DNA of 64,000 nucleotides from Lacunisphaera sp. (GTDB taxonomy: Bacteria > Verrucomicrobiota > Verrucomicrobiia > Opitutales > Opitutaceae), in NCBI GenBank assembly GCA_029945445.1, contig JAQSCO010000048.1, positions 1-64,000 of the forward strand, read 5' to 3'. Below, piece after piece: positions 53,817-63,467 of this stretch (the first letter of the stretch is position 1; each line of letters starts with the position of its first letter). The position numbers and the translations under genes were made by a program. Under the pieces are notes generated by a model that worked only from the letters and a program-made list of their open reading frames with translations, searched no databases and had not been told where the DNA came from.

Positions 53817-54281
53817 TTATTTCGTCTGCTCCTGCGCGGACTGCGGCTCGGCCGCGAGCAACACGTTGGCAAAGCCGACCGACTTCGCCATCTCGCATAG
53901 GTCGGCAAATGCCTGTACCGACACTTGCCGGTCCGCGCGCACAAGCATCACGGCTCCGGGATGGTTTTTCACGTAGCCTTCCATGTGTTTCCGCAGTTCC
54001 GACAGCGAATACATGCCGCCCTCGAATAAAATAATCCGGTCGCTCCGGTAGCTCACCACCACGGACGCCGCGCCGGCGCCCTGCGACGCGGTCCCGACCG
54101 ACGGCAGGACCAATGTGCCCGGCTCGCCCACCCCGACCGGCAATCCCGGCGCCAGCACAAAACTCGAACCGAACAGGCTGAAGAAAAGCACGATCACCCC
54201 GACGTTCACCCACGCGACGAAATCGAGGTCGCGCGGCGGCGGGCTCATCCGCGATTCCAGCTCAAGCGGGCGCGTGATCAT
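53817..54281 (-). CDS. ExbD/TolR-family biopolymer transport protein, Asp-less
   Basis: A 154-residue protein with one N-terminal membrane helix (about 21-42) and a periplasmic domain ending in FADLCEMAKSVGFANVLLAA, as in ExbD/TolR. Normal family members have an essential Asp in the helix (Asp25 in E. coli ExbD) that carries protons. Here the helix reads VAWVNVGVIVLFFSLFGSSF, with Asn26 at the expected place; the nearest acids are Asp18 and Asp20 at the membrane edge. The start overlaps the exbB-like gene end by 4 bp. Confidence 0.85.
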   Translation of the reverse strand: MITRPLELESRMSPPPRDLDFVAWVNVGVIVLFFSLFGSSFVLAPGLPVGVGEPGTLVLPSVGTASQGAGAASVVVSYRSDRIILFEGGMYSLSELRKHMEGYVKNHPGAVMLVRADRQVSVQAFADLCEMAKSVGFANVLLAAEPQSAQEQTK

Positions 54282-54922
54282 TTTTTCTCCCCCGCGCCGT
54301 TCCGATATTCGCGGAGCAGGAAGCGCATCAGCTCGCTGCCCGCCCACTCCATGTCCTGCACGAGCGCCCGCACGCGGCCCGTCAGGAAATGCCGCGCGAG
54401 GTGCGCCGGGATCGCCACCGCGAGGCCGGCCGCCGCCGTCAGCAGCGCCTCCCACATGCCGCCGGCCAGCACCGCGGCGGTCGCGTAGTTGCCGCCCTGG
54501 TTGAAGAGCCAGAAGGTCTTGATCATCCCGAGCAGCGTGCCGAGCAGGCCGAACAGCGGCGCGATCTGCGCGATGGCCGCGAGGGCGCTGATGCGCCGCT
54601 CCAGCACGGGAATCTCCACGATCGCCGCCTCCTGGATCGCGAACCGCATCGCGGGCTCGTCGTCCGTCGCGTGCCGCAGCCCGGCCTTCACCACCTTCGC
54701 CACCGGCCCGGGCGTTTCCTCCGCCAGTGTCAGCGCCTCCATCAGGCGCTGCTTCAGCAGCAGGTTCTTGATGCCGTTGAGAAATTCCGTGGACTTGATC
54801 TGCCCGCGGTGCAGGAAGAGCGCGCGCTCGGCGAAGATGATCAGCGCCGCCAGCCCGAGCCCGACGAGCAGCCACATCACCGGGCCGCCCTTGGCGAAGG
54901 CACTGTAACTGAAAGCGTTCAT
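54278..54922 (-). CDS. ExbB/TolQ/MotA-type proton channel protein
   Basis: A 214-residue inner-membrane protein with three membrane helices (about 13-33, 112-135, 150-175). The conserved pore segments are IAPLFGLLGTLLGMIKTF and EALLTAAAGLAVAIPAHLA, which keep the Thr/Gly pattern of ExbB. It forms a proton-driven motor with an ExbD partner. Length is typical. It follows the TPR gene by 49 bp and overlaps the exbD-like gene by 4 bp, so all three are likely co-expressed. Confidence 0.93.
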   Translation of the reverse strand: MNAFSYSAFAKGGPVMWLLVGLGLAALIIFAERALFLHRGQIKSTEFLNGIKNLLLKQRLMEALTLAEETPGPVAKVVKAGLRHATDDEPAMRFAIQEAAIVEIPVLERRISALAAIAQIAPLFGLLGTLLGMIKTFWLFNQGGNYATAAVLAGGMWEALLTAAAGLAVAIPAHLARHFLTGRVRALVQDMEWAGSELMRFLLREYRNGAGEKK

Positions 54923-54971
54923 CGGGTCGCGCGCATCATGCGCGGCGCCGGGCGGTCGTAAATGCCAAAGC

Positions 54972-57590
54972 TCACGGCTTTGTCCCCCCGGTCGTGCGGG
55001 ACCGCGCGAGCTTCGCCTGCGCCTGCACCGTGCCGCTCAATTTGTAGTCGACGATCAGCTGATACGCCCGCTGGGCCTCGTCGAGCCGGCCCGCGTCCTC
55101 GTGGATCTGCCCCAGCTCCAGCAACGCGCGCGAAATCCAGTAGCGGCCCTTCGCGCCGAGCTGCGCCGCCTGCGTCGCGTCGAGGAGGAACGCGTCCACC
55201 ACCGACCAGAAAACCGTCTGGGCCTTGGCCGGCTGCGCGCGCTTGGCCAGCGCGTAGCCCCACTTGAAGCCGGCCTCCGCGCGCAGATCCACCGGCGCGG
55301 ACGGCAGGTCGCGCAGCCGCTCGAAGAGCGCCGCCGCGCTCTCGTAGTTCGCCAGGCTGTTGGCGCCCTGGGCAAAGAGCGAGTCGGCCAGGGCCAGCTG
55401 CGCGAGCAGGATGTCCGGGTGCTGGCCCTGGTTGTTGATCAGGCTCTCATAGATCTGCCGGGCCGCGGGAAAGTCATTCAGCTTCCGCAGCAGGTCGCCC
55501 TGCTTCAGCAGCACGTAGAAAACCAGTTCGTCCGCGGGGTAATTTTTAATCAGCCGGTCGAGCAGATTGTAGGCTTCCGCCAGTTGCCGGTCGAGTCCCT
55601 GCCGCTCAAGGTTCAGGGCCGCCTCGTAGAGCGCGAGGGGGGCGTATTCGCTCTGCTTGTATTCGGCCGTGTCCACAAAACTGATGAGCACGCGCTGCGC
55701 CGCCGCCATGTCGCCGCCCTGCGTCAGGTAGCCCGCCTGCACGAGGTAGGAATACTGGGCCGCGGCCGTGCCGCGGAACTCCGTGCGCAACTGCTCCAGC
55801 AGGGCGAAGCCCTCCTTGTCGCGGTTGAGCGCGAGCAACGCCTGCGCTTTCAGCAGCTGGGCCATGCTGGTGACGTTCGTGCGCAGCGCGGCGTCGGGCT
55901 GCGCGGCGGGCGACAGCGCCCCGAGCAGTTCGTCCGCCTGCCGCAGCGTGACGTCGGGCTGGCCGTTGTCGAACGAGAGCTTCGCGCGCAGCCACATGAG
56001 CCGGATCCGCAATTCCTCCGGCACCCCTTGGGCGCCGCCGGCGAGCAGCCGGTTCACCCGCGCGTAGGCCGCCGGCGCCTGCCCGCGCACCTGCAGTTCC
56101 TTCACTAGATTCCATTCGGCTTGCCAGCGGTTGACCGCGTCGAACGCGGGGTTCGCCGCGGCCTCGTCGAGTTGCTTGGCGGCGACATCAAGCTGGTCCG
56201 CCCGAATGTCGGAGAGCACCAGTTGGAAAATCAACACGCCCGCGGGCACGACGGCCGGCGGCTCGTGCATGGCCGCAAGGGCCGCCTCGTAGGCGGCGGC
56301 GGCGTTCTTGTAGTCCTCGGCCCGGAAAAATGCCTCCGCCAGCAGCACCCCCAGTTCATTGCGTTCGCGGCCCGGCGCAATGACTCCCCGCAGCTGGGCG
56401 ATCACGTCCGCCGCAGCCCGGTAGCGTTTCACGTCCCACGCCACGGCCAGCCGCACGCCCAGGGCCGCCGCCTTCAGCGGCGTGCCGGGATAGCGTTCAA
56501 GCAAGGCGCGGGCGTCCTCCTCCGCGGGGGCATAGGCCTTGTCGGCGAGCGCCGCCTGGGCTCGCGCCAGCAGCAGGTCCTCGATGATGGGGTGCTGCGT
56601 GGGTGCGCCGATGAGTTCGCTCAGGTCGCGCCGGAGCTGTTCGCGCTCCGCCGGGTTGTTCGCCCCGCGCGCCAGCAATTGCAGGGCGAGGCGCTGGGTC
56701 TCGGGCTTCTGGCCGTCGCTCAGCAATTGCTTGAAGGCCTGCCGGCCGGCGACGCTCCGCTCGCCCGCGATCAGGCCGAGCATCAGGCCGAGCTGGTCGG
56801 CGGCGTCCCGCTCGGTCGCGGGCACCACGGCGAGCTGGCGCTGCAACAGGGCCTGGGCCTCGCCGGCGCGCCCAAGCGCGGCCAGCGCCGCGGCGTAGGT
56901 GCGCACGTAGGTGTAGCCGGTGCGCGTGCCCTGGAAGCGTTCCATGTTGCCCCGCAGGGCGGTGAGCTGCGCCTCGCTGGTCTGGTTGGCGCGCAGGCGG
57001 TTTTGCTCCTGCCCGAGCAGGAAGCGCGCGCGTTGCAGTTCGGACACCGCGGCCCTCCCCGCCTGTTCATAGAGATTGTTCGCCGCCACGGTGTCACCGT
57101 CGGCATCCGCCACCTGGGCCTGGAGGAAATACCACCAGCCGCGGTCGGTCGCCGGCAGCTCGTCGATCCTGCCCGCCGCCAGCGCGGCCTTGGCGGGCAG
57201 GATGCGCCGCGCGTTCGCGGCGAGGAGCCCCGCGCGCAACTGATACGCGGCGTTGCGCGGCCCGTCGTAGCTCGAAAGGATTTTCTCCGCGTCCGCCAGC
57301 TCGCCGGCGTCAAGCTGCGCGGTCACCAGCGCGAGCGTCAGGCGGGGCCGGCTGTCCGCCGGCACGTCCATGTCATGCAGCAGGTCGCGGTAGATGCCCG
57401 CCGCCGTCGCGGGAAACCCGGCCTGCAGCGCGGCGTTCGCGCGGCCCTCCGCCACGATCCAGCTGCCGGGCACCAGGACCGCCGGCGAAACCGGCCCGGC
57501 CAGCGGACTCGGGCCCGCGGGTTGCGCGGCGAGCCGGCCGCCAGCCAACGCAATGCTCAGGGTAAGGAGTAGGCGCACCGGCAACTTCAT
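54972..57590 (-). CDS. Exported tetratricopeptide-repeat protein
   Basis: An 872-residue protein with a signal peptide (MKLPVRLLLTLSIALAGGRL, cleavage near LAAQPA). The mature part is almost wholly helical, with many degenerate 34-residue TPR-like repeats containing A..LY..G and Y..AL patterns, such as AEDYKNAAAAYEAALAAM. An in-frame start 123 bp upstream would hide the signal. It is the first gene of the exbBD operon. By analogy to CpoB/YbgF in the Tol system it may be a periplasmic scaffold; its partner is unknown. Confidence 0.85.
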   Translation of the reverse strand: MKLPVRLLLTLSIALAGGRLAAQPAGPSPLAGPVSPAVLVPGSWIVAEGRANAALQAGFPATAAGIYRDLLHDMDVPADSRPRLTLALVTAQLDAGELADAEKILSSYDGPRNAAYQLRAGLLAANARRILPAKAALAAGRIDELPATDRGWWYFLQAQVADADGDTVAANNLYEQAGRAAVSELQRARFLLGQEQNRLRANQTSEAQLTALRGNMERFQGTRTGYTYVRTYAAALAALGRAGEAQALLQRQLAVVPATERDAADQLGLMLGLIAGERSVAGRQAFKQLLSDGQKPETQRLALQLLARGANNPAEREQLRRDLSELIGAPTQHPIIEDLLLARAQAALADKAYAPAEEDARALLERYPGTPLKAAALGVRLAVAWDVKRYRAAADVIAQLRGVIAPGRERNELGVLLAEAFFRAEDYKNAAAAYEAALAAMHEPPAVVPAGVLIFQLVLSDIRADQLDVAAKQLDEAAANPAFDAVNRWQAEWNLVKELQVRGQAPAAYARVNRLLAGGAQGVPEELRIRLMWLRAKLSFDNGQPDVTLRQADELLGALSPAAQPDAALRTNVTSMAQLLKAQALLALNRDKEGFALLEQLRTEFRGTAAAQYSYLVQAGYLTQGGDMAAAQRVLISFVDTAEYKQSEYAPLALYEAALNLERQGLDRQLAEAYNLLDRLIKNYPADELVFYVLLKQGDLLRKLNDFPAARQIYESLINNQGQHPDILLAQLALADSLFAQGANSLANYESAAALFERLRDLPSAPVDLRAEAGFKWGYALAKRAQPAKAQTVFWSVVDAFLLDATQAAQLGAKGRYWISRALLELGQIHEDAGRLDEAQRAYQLIVDYKLSGTVQAQAKLARSRTTGGTKP

Positions 57591-57738
57591 GGATGGCGGC
57601 AGCGTGCCGCCCGTCCCGCCGCGTGGCAAGCGCGCCTTGCCGGCTTGAAATATACCGTGGCAGTGTAACATGAAAATTCTCGCGCCTCCTCCCGCGTTGG
57701 GACAAGTTATCACCCGTTAAGTTCAACCCTACTTCACT

Positions 57739-58341
57739 ATGAGTGCTGTCCTGATCGTCCTCGGAGTCCTGCTCCTTGCCGCCATCGTCCTCGGCCTGTG
57801 GGTCGCGGGTATCTACAACTCCCTCGTCACCCTGCGCAACCGCTTCAAGAACGCGTTCGCGCAGATCGATGTCCAGCTGAAGCGCCGCTACGACCTCATC
57901 CCGAACCTCGTCGAGGTCGCCAAGGGCTACATGAAGCACGAGAGCGGCACGCTCGAGGCCGTCATCGCCGCGCGCAACACCGCCTACGCTGCCTCCAAGG
58001 CCGCCGCCGCCAATCCGGCCGACGCCGCCGCGATGAAGGGCCTCCTGGGCGCCGAGTCCGGCCTCGCCGGTGCCATGTCGCGCCTGATGGTCGTCGCGGA
58101 GCAATACCCCGACCTCAAGGCCAACCAGAACATGATGCAGCTCACCGAGGAGATGACCTCCACGGAGAACAAGATCTCGTTCGCCCGCCAGGCCTACAAC
58201 GACTCGGTCATGAGCTACAACACGACCCGCGAGTCCTTCCCGACCAACCTTCTCGCCGGCATGTTCAACTTCGCCGAGGCCGCGCTCTTCGCCATCGAGA
58301 ACGCCACGGAGCGCGCCGCCCCGCAGGTCAAGTTCACCTGA
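57739..58341 (+). CDS. lemA: LemA family protein
   Basis: A 200-residue protein with one N-terminal membrane helix (about 4-26) and a helical-bundle domain. Signatures are [40 protein letters not shown] and [19 protein letters not shown]. LemA proteins often pair with M48 or TPM-domain proteases in envelope stress; the role is not settled. It starts 148 bp from the divergent TPR gene and leads a three-gene operon. Confidence 0.95.
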   Translation: MSAVLIVLGVLLLAAIVLGLWVAGIYNSLVTLRNRFKNAFAQIDVQLKRRYDLIPNLVEVAKGYMKHESGTLEAVIAARNTAYAASKAAAANPADAAAMKGLLGAESGLAGAMSRLMVVAEQYPDLKANQNMMQLTEEMTSTENKISFARQAYNDSVMSYNTTRESFPTNLLAGMFNFAEAALFAIENATERAAPQVKFT

Positions 58342-58363
58342 GCGCCGGCCGCCGGCTGCGTCC

Positions 58364-58687
58364 ATGCTCTCCACCACCAATCCGTCCCTGGCCGGCCAGC
58401 GCGTCACGAAGGAACTCGGCACGGTCCGCGGCATCGTCGTCCGTTCGCGCTCGGTCATCGGCAACATCGGCGCCAGCATCCAGACGATCTTCGGCGGCGA
58501 CATCACCCTCTACACCGAGCTCTGCGAGCACGCGCGCCAGGACGCCTACGAGCGCATGTGCGCCCAGGCCCGCACGCTGGGTGCCAACGCGATCACCGGC
58601 CTGCGCTACGACGCCACTGAGATTGCGCCGAGCGTGACCGAGGTGCTCTGCTACGGCACGGCCGTCGTCGTCGAACCGGGAGCCTAG
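58364..58687 (+). CDS. YbjQ/UPF0145 family protein
   Basis: A 107-residue protein of the YbjQ family (heavy-metal-binding domain name in databases, though metal binding is unproven). The core [20 protein letters not shown] and the segment [16 protein letters not shown] are diagnostic. The fold is a small alpha/beta unit that makes pentameric rings in homologues. Between lemA (22 bp) and the M48 gene (16 bp), so one operon. Confidence 0.9.
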   Translation: MLSTTNPSLAGQRVTKELGTVRGIVVRSRSVIGNIGASIQTIFGGDITLYTELCEHARQDAYERMCAQARTLGANAITGLRYDATEIAPSVTEVLCYGTAVVVEPGA

Positions 58688-58703
58688 CCAACCCGCCCGG
58701 GGC

Positions 58704-60704
58704 ATGGATTTCTTCGAAGCCCAGGAGCGCGCCCGGAAACGAACCAACCGGCTCGTCGTCCTGTTCGCGTTCGCCGTGCTGGGCACGATGCTCGCCGGCT
58801 ACGTGGCCGCCATGCTGGCGGTCAACTATGCCGGGGGCTCCAGCTCCCGCCGGGGCGGGTATTATTATGAGACGCGGCCGGCCGCCGTCTCCGACTGGTG
58901 GAACCCCGTGGTCTTCCTTTGGGTCGCGGGCGGCACCAGCGCCATCGTTGGGCTCGCGTCTCTTTATAAGTGGTCGCAGATGCGCGAAGGCGGCTCCGCC
59001 ATCGCCGAAATGGTCGGCGGCCGGCCGGTCGACCCCAAGACGACCGACCTCCGCGAGCGCAAGCTGCTCAACATCGTCGAGGAAATGTCCATCGCCTCCG
59101 GCATCCCGATGCCCGCCGTCTACGTGCTCGAGGACGAGCCCGGCCTGAACGCCTTCGCCGCCGGCCTCACCACCAGCGACGCCGCCGTGTGCGTCACGCG
59201 CGGCTCGCTCGACAAGCTCACGCGCGACGAGCTGCAGGGCGTCATCGGCCACGAGTTCAGCCATATCCTCAACGGCGACATGAAGCTGAACGTGCGCATC
59301 ACGGCGATCGTCTTCGGCATCCTCTTCATCGGTCTCATTGGCCGGGGCATCCTCCAGTCCCTCGGCCGCGGGCGCTCCAGCGGCGGCAAGAAGGACGGCG
59401 GCGTGGTCGCCCTCCTGGGCCTCGGGCTCGCGCTGATGGTCATCGGCTACATCGGCTACTTCTTCGGCCGGCTCATCCAGGCCGCCGTGTCGCGCCAGCG
59501 CGAGTTTTTGGCCGACGCCTCCGCCGTGCAGTTCACGCGCAATCCCGGCGGCATCACCGGCGCGCTCCGGAAAATCGGCGGCTACGCGCTCGGCGGCAAC
59601 GTCGTCGGCCGTAACACCGCGGAGCTCGGCCACTTTTTCTTCGCGCAGGCCTTCATCTCCAACTTCGGCGGGCTCTGGGCCACGCATCCGCCGCTCGCGG
59701 AACGCATCCGCGCCGTCGATCCCACCTGGGACGGCAAGCTTTACGAGCCGGAGGAAGTGGTGGACATCGCGCACGAGACCTTTGCCACCGCCGGCTTCGG
59801 CGGCGGCACGCGTTTCCCGGCCAACGAAACCCTCGAGCGTGTCCACGCGGCGCCGGCGGACATTCCCCCCTCTCTTGCGATCAAGCCGGTGGCCTTCAAG
59901 CCGGCCCACATCGTCGCGGACATCGGCGCGGTCACGGAGTCGCACTTCCGCCATGCCCAGCTGCTGCTCGAGACGATTCCCGCCCGGCTGCGCGAGTCCA
60001 CCCGCGATCCCGCCGCCGCGCAGGTCCTGGTCTACGGCCTCCTGCTCAACGGCGACAAGGCCGCGCGCGACCACCAGCAGCAGCTCGTGGAAAAATTCGC
60101 CGGGCCCGGGGCCGCCACCGCGCTGGCCGGCCTGCGCACCGCCCTCAGCCTGCTTGAACCCGTCGCGCGCCTGCCGCTGCTGCAGCTCTCGATGCCGGCC
60201 CTGCGCACGCTCGACCGCGCCGCGCTCGACCGCTTCGTCACCACGCTCGACGAGCTCGTGCACGCCGACGGCGTGGTCACGCCCTTCGAATACGCGATGC
60301 AGAAGATGCTCCTCAGCCAGCTGGAGCTCGCGAAGCAACCGGTCCAACGCGTGCAGTTCGAATCGTTCGACGCCGTGCGCAGCGAAATCGCCGTCGTGCT
60401 CTCCTCGCTGGCGCATCTCAGCCCCAAGGACTCCGCCGGCGCCTTCGCCGAAGGCGCGGGCCAGATGCCGGTCATCCGCGACCAGCTCGCGCTGCTCCCG
60501 GCCGCCGCCTGCGGCCTCGCGCAAGTCGACGCCGCGCTCGACAAGCTCGTCCTGAGCACGCTGCCCATCAAGCAGCGCCTGCTGGTGGCCGCGGGCCATG
60601 TCATCGCGAACGATGGCACCGTGACGGTCGAGGAAGGCGAGCTCTACCGCGCCTTCAGCGCCACGCTGGGCTGCCCGATGCCTTCGCTGGGCCAGGCCGC
60701 CTGA
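58704..60704 (+). CDS. M48 family membrane metallopeptidase with C-terminal domain
   Basis: A 666-residue protease of the HtpX/M48 type. Zinc ligands are His183 and His187 in [11 protein letters not shown], and Glu267 in REFLADASA. Membrane helices are at about 18-40, 68-88, 197-217 and 235-257. After the protease core (to about 350) comes a 300-residue soluble helical region with [20 protein letters not shown] and an acidic repeat, resembling a TerB-like domain. This extension is absent from HtpX. Co-operonic with lemA and the ybjQ-like gene. Confidence 0.9.
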   Translation: MDFFEAQERARKRTNRLVVLFAFAVLGTMLAGYVAAMLAVNYAGGSSSRRGGYYYETRPAAVSDWWNPVVFLWVAGGTSAIVGLASLYKWSQMREGGSAIAEMVGGRPVDPKTTDLRERKLLNIVEEMSIASGIPMPAVYVLEDEPGLNAFAAGLTTSDAAVCVTRGSLDKLTRDELQGVIGHEFSHILNGDMKLNVRITAIVFGILFIGLIGRGILQSLGRGRSSGGKKDGGVVALLGLGLALMVIGYIGYFFGRLIQAAVSRQREFLADASAVQFTRNPGGITGALRKIGGYALGGNVVGRNTAELGHFFFAQAFISNFGGLWATHPPLAERIRAVDPTWDGKLYEPEEVVDIAHETFATAGFGGGTRFPANETLERVHAAPADIPPSLAIKPVAFKPAHIVADIGAVTESHFRHAQLLLETIPARLRESTRDPAAAQVLVYGLLLNGDKAARDHQQQLVEKFAGPGAATALAGLRTALSLLEPVARLPLLQLSMPALRTLDRAALDRFVTTLDELVHADGVVTPFEYAMQKMLLSQLELAKQPVQRVQFESFDAVRSEIAVVLSSLAHLSPKDSAGAFAEGAGQMPVIRDQLALLPAAACGLAQVDAALDKLVLSTLPIKQRLLVAAGHVIANDGTVTVEEGELYRAFSATLGCPMPSLGQAA

Positions 60705-60735
60705 AGAAGAAACGGACCGGAGGTTACCCTTGTCA

Positions 60736-60753
60736 GCCCGCGGGATCGCGGGC
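60736..60753 (+). terminator. Hairpin between M48 and kinase genes
   Basis: GCCCGCG (60736-60742) pairs with CGCGGGC (60747-60753) around GGAT. No T-run follows. It lies 31 bp after the M48 stop and 19 bp before the kinase ATG, so it may weakly separate the two units or fold near the ribosome site. Confidence 0.35.
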
Positions 60754-60772
60754 ATTGAGGATTTCCCGCGCC

Positions 60773-62494
60773 ATGTCCTATCCCGTTCCGCCCAACGACA
60801 CCGCCCGCGTGCAGCAATTGCGGTCCCTCGGCATACTGGATACGCGGCCCGAACCGGAATTCGACGATCTGGCCCTGCTGGCTTCGCAGATCTGCCAGAC
60901 CCCCATCGCCCTCGTGAGCCTGGTTGACGCCACCCGGCAATGGTTCAAGGCACGGGTTGGCCTCGCCGCGGCGGAAACGCCGCGCGAACATTCGTTTTGC
61001 AGCCACGCCATCTGCGAACCGGAACGGGAATTCTTTTTCGTGCCGGACGCCACCGCCGACCAGCGCTTCGCCCAGAACCCGCTCGTGACTGGCGACCCTG
61101 GCATTCGCTTTTACGCCGGCACGCCGCTCATCACGCAGGACGGAACCGCGCTGGGCACTCTCTGTATCATCGATCGCAAGCCGCGCGAACTGACCGAGGA
61201 ACAGAAGCGCGCCCTGCGCGTGCTCCGGCGCTACATCATCAACGCCCTCGAACTCCGGCGGCTCATCCACGTCCAGCAGACGACCATCGGCCAGCTGCAC
61301 GAGACCCAGGTCTCGTTGGAGAAAGCGCGGACCGAGGCCGAGGCCGCCACGAAGGCGAAGAGCCGGTTCCTCGCCCTGATGAGCCATGAGATCCGCACGC
61401 CGATGAATGCCATCATCGGCATGAGCACCCTCCTGCACGACACGCCGCTCAACGCCGAGCAGCGTGACTACGCCGAGACCATCGGCGCGAGCAGCGACCT
61501 GCTGCTCACGCTCATCAACGACATCCTCGACTTTTCCAAGATCGAGGCCGGGCAGCTGGAGCTCGAGCGCGCCGCGTTTTCCCCGGCGGAGAGCGTGCAA
61601 ATCGCGCTGACGATGGTGACCGCGGCCGCCAAGGCCAAAGGCCTGCAGCTTGATTCTTCCCTCGCGGCTGACTTGCCGGCCGCCGTGCTGGGCGACCGCA
61701 CGCGCCTGAACCAGATCCTGGTCAACCTGCTCGCCAACGCGGTGAAATTCACCCGGCAGGGCCAGGTCCGCGTCACCGCCGCCGTCGCGCCTGCCGCCAA
61801 CGGACAGGTTGAGTTGCATTTCGCCGTCAGCGACACCGGCATCGGCATTCCCTCCGACCGGCTCGACCGGCTTTTCCGGGAGTTCAGCCAGGCGGAGGCC
61901 TCGACCACCCGCCAGTTCGGCGGCACCGGCCTGGGGCTGGCCATCAGCAAGCTTCTCGCCGAGTTGCACGGCGGCCGCATCTGGATCGAAAGCCAGCCGG
62001 GCACCGGCTCGACCTTTCACTTCACCATTTTGGCCGGACCGGCCGGGACGGAGGCCCGGACCACGCCAAAGGAGGCGACCGGACTCGACCCCGGCTTCGC
62101 CACGCGCCACCCCGCCCGGGTGCTGCTGGTCGAGGATAACGCCGTGAACCAGAAGGTCGCCGTGCAACTGCTCCGGCGGCTCGGCTACCAGCCCACGGTC
62201 GCCGCCAATGGTCGCGAGGCCCTCGGGGCGCTGCGGCAGCAATCCTTTGACCTCGTCTTCATGGATGTGGAGATGCCCGACATGGACGGCCCGACGGCGG
62301 TCGCGCACATCCGCCGCGAGTTTGCCCCGGCCGCCCAGCCCGTCATCGTCGCCCTCACCGCCCACGCGATGAGCGGCGACCGCGAGCGCGCCCAGCTCGG
62401 CGGCATGGACGATTACCTCACCAAACCGCTGCGCGTGAACGAACTCCAGCGCGTGCTCGCCCGGATCCCGGAATTGCGCGCCCGCGGGGCCTAG
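60773..62494 (+). CDS. GAF-domain hybrid histidine kinase
   Basis: A 573-residue cytoplasmic sensor kinase without membrane helices. A GAF domain (about 20-165) is followed by a coiled coil (165-195). HisKA has His205 in [18 protein letters not shown], and the HATPase_c domain has N322 in [17 protein letters not shown] and [12 protein letters not shown] receiver domain (449-568) has Asp498 in [11 protein letters not shown] and Lys551. No DNA-binding output or Hpt domain is present, so the signal must pass to another protein. ATG 60773 is preferred over a start 18 bp upstream. The TAG stop lies in the end of a 140-bp repeat element. Confidence 0.92.
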   Translation: MSYPVPPNDTARVQQLRSLGILDTRPEPEFDDLALLASQICQTPIALVSLVDATRQWFKARVGLAAAETPREHSFCSHAICEPEREFFFVPDATADQRFAQNPLVTGDPGIRFYAGTPLITQDGTALGTLCIIDRKPRELTEEQKRALRVLRRYIINALELRRLIHVQQTTIGQLHETQVSLEKARTEAEAATKAKSRFLALMSHEIRTPMNAIIGMSTLLHDTPLNAEQRDYAETIGASSDLLLTLINDILDFSKIEAGQLELERAAFSPAESVQIALTMVTAAAKAKGLQLDSSLAADLPAAVLGDRTRLNQILVNLLANAVKFTRQGQVRVTAAVAPAANGQVELHFAVSDTGIGIPSDRLDRLFREFSQAEASTTRQFGGTGLGLAISKLLAELHGGRIWIESQPGTGSTFHFTILAGPAGTEARTTPKEATGLDPGFATRHPARVLLVEDNAVNQKVAVQLLRRLGYQPTVAANGREALGALRQQSFDLVFMDVEMPDMDGPTAVAHIRREFAPAAQPVIVALTAHAMSGDRERAQLGGMDDYLTKPLRVNELQRVLARIPELRARGA

Positions 62495-62523
62495 GGCGGT
62501 TTAAGAAATGTCGTAGCCGAATC

Positions 62524-62548
62524 GGGCGTGGACGAGCCACGCCCCTAC
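62524..62548 (-). repeat. REP-type hairpin with GTAG foot
   Basis: On the minus strand GTAG (62548-62545) is followed by a perfect 8-bp stem, GGGCGTGG with CCACGCCC, and loop CTCGT. Left hairpin of the 140-bp element. Confidence 0.75.
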
Positions 62549-62558
62549 ATGCCTCATC

Positions 62559-62583
62559 GTAGGGGCGCGCCTTGTGCGCGCCC
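62559..62583 (+). repeat. REP-type hairpin with GTAG foot
   Basis: GTAG (62559-62562) is followed by a perfect 8-bp stem, GGGCGCGC (62563-62570) with GCGCGCCC (62576-62583), and loop CTTGT. Right hairpin of the 140-bp element, pointing away from the left one. Confidence 0.75.
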
Positions 62584-62626
62584 GGTTTGGTGGCAATCCA
62601 ACGGCTACACTTCTATTTGAACCGCT

Positions 62627-62929
62627 CTAGTGCCGGAGCTGGTTGATCACGATCGCGAGCACGATCGACCCGGCGATCAGGCCGCGCGCGTAGAGCGTGC
62701 GCTTCGCCTCGTCGGGGAGGAGCAGGGCCTCGCGCTTCGCCAGCCACATGAAGAAAACCGCCGGCAGAATCAGCGCGTAGAGCCAGTGCACGCCCAGCCG
62801 CGTGAGCAGCACGTTCACCGCGTGCGATAGTGGCCAGCCGAGCATGAACGTGGCGAAGAGCAGCGCGAACGTCACGCTCCGGCCCTTGAAGCCGCGCCAC
62901 AGCCAGGAGATTGCAAACGGGTTGACCAT
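62627..62929 (-). CDS. Small integral membrane protein, unknown
   Basis: A 100-residue protein with three hydrophobic stretches (about 19-38, 47-65 and 81-97) and positive loops. I do not recognise a family. The N-terminus MVNPFAISWLWRGFKGRSVT is basic and likely cytoplasmic. Its TAG stop is formed by the CTAG at the right end of the 140-bp element. It is divergent from sufE; an alternative sufE start at 62928 would overlap this gene's ATG in a shared CATG. Confidence 0.65.
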   Translation of the reverse strand: MVNPFAISWLWRGFKGRSVTFALLFATFMLGWPLSHAVNVLLTRLGVHWLYALILPAVFFMWLAKREALLLPDEAKRTLYARGLIAGSIVLAIVINQLRH

Positions 62930-62993
62930 GCCGGCCAGTCAAACGGACGCCGGGCGGCTTGCAAGCCGCGGCCCGGCCGCCCAGCTTTCTCCC

Positions 62994-63407
62994 GTGACCC
63001 TCGCGGAGAAACAACGGCAGCTCGTGGACGATTACCTGATCATCCCCGACCCGCAGGAGCGGCTCGCCGCCGTCGTGGACCACGCCCGCCGCCGCCCGCC
63101 GTTGCCCGAGACCGAACGCACCGAGGACAACCGCGTCCGGGGCTGCGTCTCCCTGGCGTGGGTGGCCGGCGAGAGGCGCGACGGCCTCTGCCATTTCCGC
63201 AGTGACGCCGACTCGCCGCTCGTGCGCGGCCTGCTCGTGCTGCTCTGCGATTTCTACAGCGGAGCGACGCCCGCCGACGTGGCCGCCACCGAGCCGGCGT
63301 TGCTCGAGGAACTCGGCCTCGCGAAGAACCTCTCCCCCACCCGCCTCAACGGCCTGCGCAGCGTGCGCGCAAAAATCCGTGAATTTGCCGCCGCGCCGGC
63401 GACCTGA
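62994..63407 (+). CDS. sufE: SufE family sulfur acceptor
   Basis: A 137-residue protein that takes persulfide sulfur from the cysteine desulfurase SufS for Fe-S cluster assembly. The active Cys is in NRVRGCVSLAW. I chose GTG 62994 because it gives MTLAEKQRQLVDDYLIIPD, the normal N-terminus. ATG 62928 would add 22 residues with no similarity and cover a GC hairpin. No sufS or sufBCD is near, so it works with genes elsewhere. Confidence 0.9.
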   Translation: MTLAEKQRQLVDDYLIIPDPQERLAAVVDHARRRPPLPETERTEDNRVRGCVSLAWVAGERRDGLCHFRSDADSPLVRGLLVLLCDFYSGATPADVAATEPALLEELGLAKNLSPTRLNGLRSVRAKIREFAAAPAT

Positions 63408-63467
63408 TTCCATGTTGCAGGAAACTTGCGGCCGGTCCGCTCGTCATTAGCCCAACCAGTCACCCCA

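Larger units (their letters stand above)
62491..62630. mobile_element. 140-bp REP-containing MITE-like element
   Basis: CTAG stands at both ends (62491-62494, 62627-62630). Imperfect terminal repeats run inward (CTAGGGCGGTTTA against CTAGAGCGGTTCA, 2 of 13 mismatched). An inner pair GTAGCCG/CGGCTAC (62513-62519, 62602-62608) comes next. Two GTAG-footed REP hairpins sit inside back to back (minus 62548-62524, plus 62559-62583). It codes for nothing. Both flanking genes take their TAG stop from the end CTAGs. Confidence 0.7.

Noticed and set aside
62928-62993. 22-residue N-extension of SufE from ATG 62928
   Set aside because: The extension has no similarity to SufE and covers a GC hairpin. GTG 62994 gives the normal start.
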